From the NCBI GenBank assembly GCA_023416195.1, contig JAEZID010000588.1, positions 1 through 7,718 of the forward strand: a DNA stretch of 7,718 nucleotides. Reading direction: 5' to 3'. The translations under genes and the position numbers were made by a program. This DNA comes from Pseudomonadota bacterium (GTDB lineage: Bacteria > Pseudomonadota > Alphaproteobacteria > Azospirillales > Azospirillaceae). Below, one piece after another: positions 5,553-7,718 of this stretch (position 1 is its first letter; every line of letters begins with the position of its first letter). The notes under the pieces were generated by a model. The model did not search any database. It saw only the letters and a program-made list of their open reading frames with translations, and was not told the DNA's origin.

Positions 5553-5945
5553 ATGCCAAAATTCGACATTCACAGAAAAACGGATTGGAACAATCTCGTT
5601 CATGAATACGATCTCGACGGCAAGCGCCTGCTGCCGTGGGACGGGTATCCCATGCCGTTCGGAGGCGGCTGGTGCGTGGTCCGGCCGCACACGCGCAGCC
5701 TGCCGCACACCCAGATCGACCAGGAAATCTTCATCGCCATAAAGGGCAAGGCGACCTGCGTCGTGGGCGATGAGCGGTTCGACTTCGAGATGGGCGACAT
5801 CGTCGCCGTCCCCAAACACACCGACCACTACATCGTCAACGACAGCGACGAGGACTTTCATTTTTACGTGATTTGGTGGGATCAGAACTACGTCGAAGAA
5901 TTCATGAAGAATAACGACGAGAACACGGGGTGTCTCAATGGCTAA
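5553..5945 (+). CDS. Small single-domain cupin protein
   Basis: A 130-residue protein with one cupin beta-barrel domain, about residues 38-110. Motif 1 reads PHTQIDQE followed six residues later by G (His52, Gln54, Glu58, Gly65), so the usual second histidine is glutamine. Motif 2 reads GDIVAVPKHTDHYIVN (Gly81, Pro87, His92, Asn96). A His/Gln/Glu/His metal site is therefore plausible. Such proteins can be isomerases, epimerases, dioxygenases or ligand sensors; the reaction here is unknown. The ATG at 5553 is chosen because GGGAAG lies six bases upstream and the domain begins soon after. An open upstream extension from a GTG at 5355 has no good ribosome binding site and crosses the hairpin. 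The stop overlaps the start of the synthetase-like gene by 8 bases, indicating coupled translation and a shared pathway. Cytoplasmic; no signal peptide. Confidence 0.87.
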   Translation: MPKFDIHRKTDWNNLVHEYDLDGKRLLPWDGYPMPFGGGWCVVRPHTRSLPHTQIDQEIFIAIKGKATCVVGDERFDFEMGDIVAVPKHTDHYIVNDSDEDFHFYVIWWDQNYVEEFMKNNDENTGCLNG

Positions 5946-7443
5946 GCTGGTAGTAACGATCACGCCGCCGACTCCCAACGGCGACCTCCACATCGGGCAT
6001 CTTGCCGGCCCCTTCATGGGCGCGGACGTGTTCACGCGGGTGCAGCGACAGCGCGGGCACGACTGCGTGCTGATCTCCTACTCGGACGACTATCAGTCCT
6101 ACATGTTGCGGCGAGGTCTGGAGCTGAAGCGCGACCCGGTCGAGCTTGCGGCTTCCAACACGGCGAAGATCCGCGAATCCCTGGCGTGCGCGGACATTCG
6201 GATCGACCACTGGATGCAGCCGTACGGCAACCCGTACTTCGAGGCGGCGGTCCGCGAGGCGTTCGAGGCCGCCACGGCAGCCGGCGCCATCGAGTTCAAG
6301 GACAGCGCCGAGCCCTATTGCAACCATTGCGGCTACTGGGGCTACGAGGCGTTCGGCCGCGGCGACTGCAACTATTGCGGTTCCGATTCCGACGCCAGCC
6401 AGTGCGAGTGCTGCGGCTACGAGCCGATCGCGCGGGAGATGAAGAACTACCGCTGCAAGCTCTGCGGCCAGCCGCAGGAGTGGAAGACCGTCAATCGCGC
6501 CTTCCTCAAGCTCGACCTGTTCGCCGATGCGCTGAAGGACCTCTACCGCCGCACGCCGATGCGCAAGCCGCTGGACGCCTGGGCGGCGCAGGCGGCCGAG
6601 ACCATCCTCAAGGACTGGGGCGTGACCCGGCCGGGGGATGCCGGCCTCGACCTCGAACCGGACGGCTCCTGCCGCATCCACACCTGGTTCATGGGCCTGT
6701 CCGGCTACATGGCCTCGTTCCGCGAATACGCCGATACGGTGGCGAAGGACCCCGGCCTGTTCGAGGCATACTGGACGGCGGACGACTCCCGCCTCGTGCA
6801 TTTTCTCGGGCACGACTGCGCGCTCAGCCACGTCGTGGTCTACCCGGCGCTGCTGTCGACGATGGGGCGCTACCGCATCCGCCCGTGGTTCTACGCCAAT
6901 CAGTTCCTTACGCTGAACGGCTCCAACCTGTCCACCAGCCGCAACCACGCGATCTGGATCCGCGATCTGGTGGCCGAAGCCTGCTCCGACAGCGCGCGCC
7001 TCTTCCTGGCCTACAACGCGCCGGAGGAGAGCGAAGGCGACTTCAACGTCGAAACGTTCCGCACCTGGCGCCGGGAGGTTTTCATCGACGGGTTCGACGC
7101 GCTCGTCAAGGCCGCGGCGCGGGAAGACGGAAGCTGGACGGTTGCGGCGACCGGTGACGATGCCGGCCTTGTCGAGCATCTGCGCAGCCGCTGGCTGGCG
7201 GCGACGTCTCTCGACCAGTTCTCGATGAAGAAGATGGCACAGGTCGTGTTCGACGTGATCGCGCTGGCCCGCCTGCGCCTCGACGACGGGCGGCCGGTCC
7301 GCCACCTCGCGGTTCTCGCCGCGGTCTTCGGCAGCGCGCTTCATCCGAAGCTGTCGGCCCGCATCTTCGACGCCCTGGACACCGATGGACGCGAAGCCTC
7401 GCGGCTGGTGGTGGAGGGATTCACCCACGAATACGCCCTCTGA
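5938..7443 (+). CDS. Methionyl-tRNA synthetase paralogue with degenerate KMSKS motif
   Basis: A 501-residue class I aminoacyl-tRNA synthetase-like protein. The Rossmann catalytic core begins with PNGDLHIGH (HIGH at 18-21). A connective insertion carries four cysteine knuckles (C128/C131, C144/C147, C156-C159, C173/C176) that could bind two zinc ions, as in some MetRS. The second signature reads NLSTSRN at 330-336, where MetRS has KMSKSRGN, so both lysines are replaced. By alignment from memory to E. coli MetRS, the pocket keeps Asp52, Trp253, Tyr260 and His301 equivalents (Asp51, Trp250, Tyr257, His298). Leu13, Tyr15, Ala256, Pro257, Ile297 and Trp305 become Pro10, Thr12, Gly253, Leu254, Cys294 and Tyr302. 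The C-terminal helical domain lacks a recognisable NLASR or the anticodon-stacking tryptophan. Most likely an amino-acid-activating or amide-forming enzyme of a small-molecule pathway rather than the housekeeping MetRS. It lies between cupin and FAD-oxidoreductase genes. Confidence 0.88.
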   Translation: MAKLVVTITPPTPNGDLHIGHLAGPFMGADVFTRVQRQRGHDCVLISYSDDYQSYMLRRGLELKRDPVELAASNTAKIRESLACADIRIDHWMQPYGNPYFEAAVREAFEAATAAGAIEFKDSAEPYCNHCGYWGYEAFGRGDCNYCGSDSDASQCECCGYEPIAREMKNYRCKLCGQPQEWKTVNRAFLKLDLFADALKDLYRRTPMRKPLDAWAAQAAETILKDWGVTRPGDAGLDLEPDGSCRIHTWFMGLSGYMASFREYADTVAKDPGLFEAYWTADDSRLVHFLGHDCALSHVVVYPALLSTMGRYRIRPWFYANQFLTLNGSNLSTSRNHAIWIRDLVAEACSDSARLFLAYNAPEESEGDFNVETFRTWRREVFIDGFDALVKAAAREDGSWTVAATGDDAGLVEHLRSRWLAATSLDQFSMKKMAQVVFDVIALARLRLDDGRPVRHLAVLAAVFGSALHPKLSARIFDALDTDGREASRLVVEGFTHEYAL

Positions 7444-7488
7444 CCCTCGGCCTATTCGTTATCTCGCGGCGCGGAGGCCGGGCGAAGC

Positions 7489-7718
7489 ATGCAGTTGAAC
7501 TACGAAGCGGCTGTGGTGGGAGGCGGCGTCGTCGGCACGACAATCGCGGCCGCCCTGGTCGAAGCCGGGTTGCGGACGATCCTGATCGATGCCGGCTGCT
7601 GCGGCGGCCAGGGGGCGAGCCGCTATTCCGAGGGCATCGTCCGGCTCTATGATCCCGACGCCGAGATCATGAGGTTGGCGGCGTTCTCGCAGGAATGTTT
7701 GCAGACCACCGGGTTCGG
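7489..7718 (+). CDS. FAD-dependent oxidoreductase, DAO (amino acid oxidase) type, N-terminal 76 codons; 3' end outside window
   Basis: The product starts MQLNYEAAVVGGGVVGTTIA, a Rossmann beta-alpha-beta with the GxGxxG dinucleotide motif at residues 11-16. The acidic strand end ILIDAG follows at about 31-36, and then GASRYSEGIVR, a segment typical of DAO-family flavoenzymes such as D-amino acid oxidases, glycine/sarcosine oxidases and amine-oxidising biosynthetic enzymes. FAD binding is well supported; the substrate is not. A GGAGG at 7473-7477 lies 11 bases before the ATG at 7489, slightly long but usable. The gene is 45 bases after the synthetase-like gene on the same strand, so it probably belongs to the same unit and may oxidise an amino acid or its derivative. 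The sequence is cut by the window end. Confidence 0.85.
   Translation, partial: MQLNYEAAVVGGGVVGTTIAAALVEAGLRTILIDAGCCGGQGASRYSEGIVRLYDPDAEIMRLAAFSQECLQTTGF

Noticed and set aside
5935..7428. 497-codon minus-strand open frame opposite the synthetase-like gene
   Set aside because: Antisense shadow typical of GC-rich codon bias; no recognisable motif, while the plus strand encodes an ordered class I synthetase fold.
1..7718. CRISPR array, tRNA/rRNA gene, insertion sequence or prophage attachment site
   Set aside because: No regularly spaced repeats, tRNA-like cloverleaf, transposase or terminal inverted repeats were seen. The guaA 3' end, a known integration hotspot, is outside the window.

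Overview
This window looks like part of a GC-rich alphaproteobacterial chromosome, with a Rhodospirillales-like flavour. That placement rests on the strong G/C third-position bias and the look of the GuaA N-terminus; no taxonomic marker search was possible. It has a housekeeping gene at the left edge (guaA, minus strand, cut by the window) and, beside it, a compact set of seven accessory genes in two divergent transcription units.

Leftward unit (minus strand, in transcription order): iron-dependent alcohol dehydrogenase (3677-4843), 12-helix major facilitator transporter (2405-3616), 69-residue two-helix membrane protein (2102-2311), serine hydrolase of the class C beta-lactamase/family VIII esterase type (855-2105, start overlapping the previous stop), then guaA 68 bases further on. 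Rightward unit (plus strand): small single-domain cupin (5553-5945), a methionyl-tRNA synthetase paralogue (5938-7443, overlapping the cupin by 8 bases), and a DAO-type FAD-dependent oxidoreductase (from 7489, cut by the right edge).

A 709-base, partly AT-rich control region (4844-5552) separates the units. It holds two near-identical 16-bp palindromes, CTGTCA-N4-TGACAG, pointing outward toward each unit. They share 20 of 22 bases including flanks, and they fit the CT-N12-AG architecture of LuxR-type (quorum-sensing) operators. The right-hand one lies where a class II activator would sit relative to a TATACA -10 element. The leader of the rightward unit is about 300 nt long and contains two stem-loops.

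Together the genes read as an uncharacterised small-molecule pathway under density- or ligand-dependent control. A cytoplasmic amino-acid-activating enzyme derived from MetRS (HIGH motif kept, both KMSKS lysines lost, methionine pocket partly changed, anticodon-binding residues not recognisable) would act with a cupin and two redox enzymes. The transporter would move the product or precursor, and the serine hydrolase would trim, activate or inactivate it. The enzyme families are well supported by motifs; the pathway and its product are inference.
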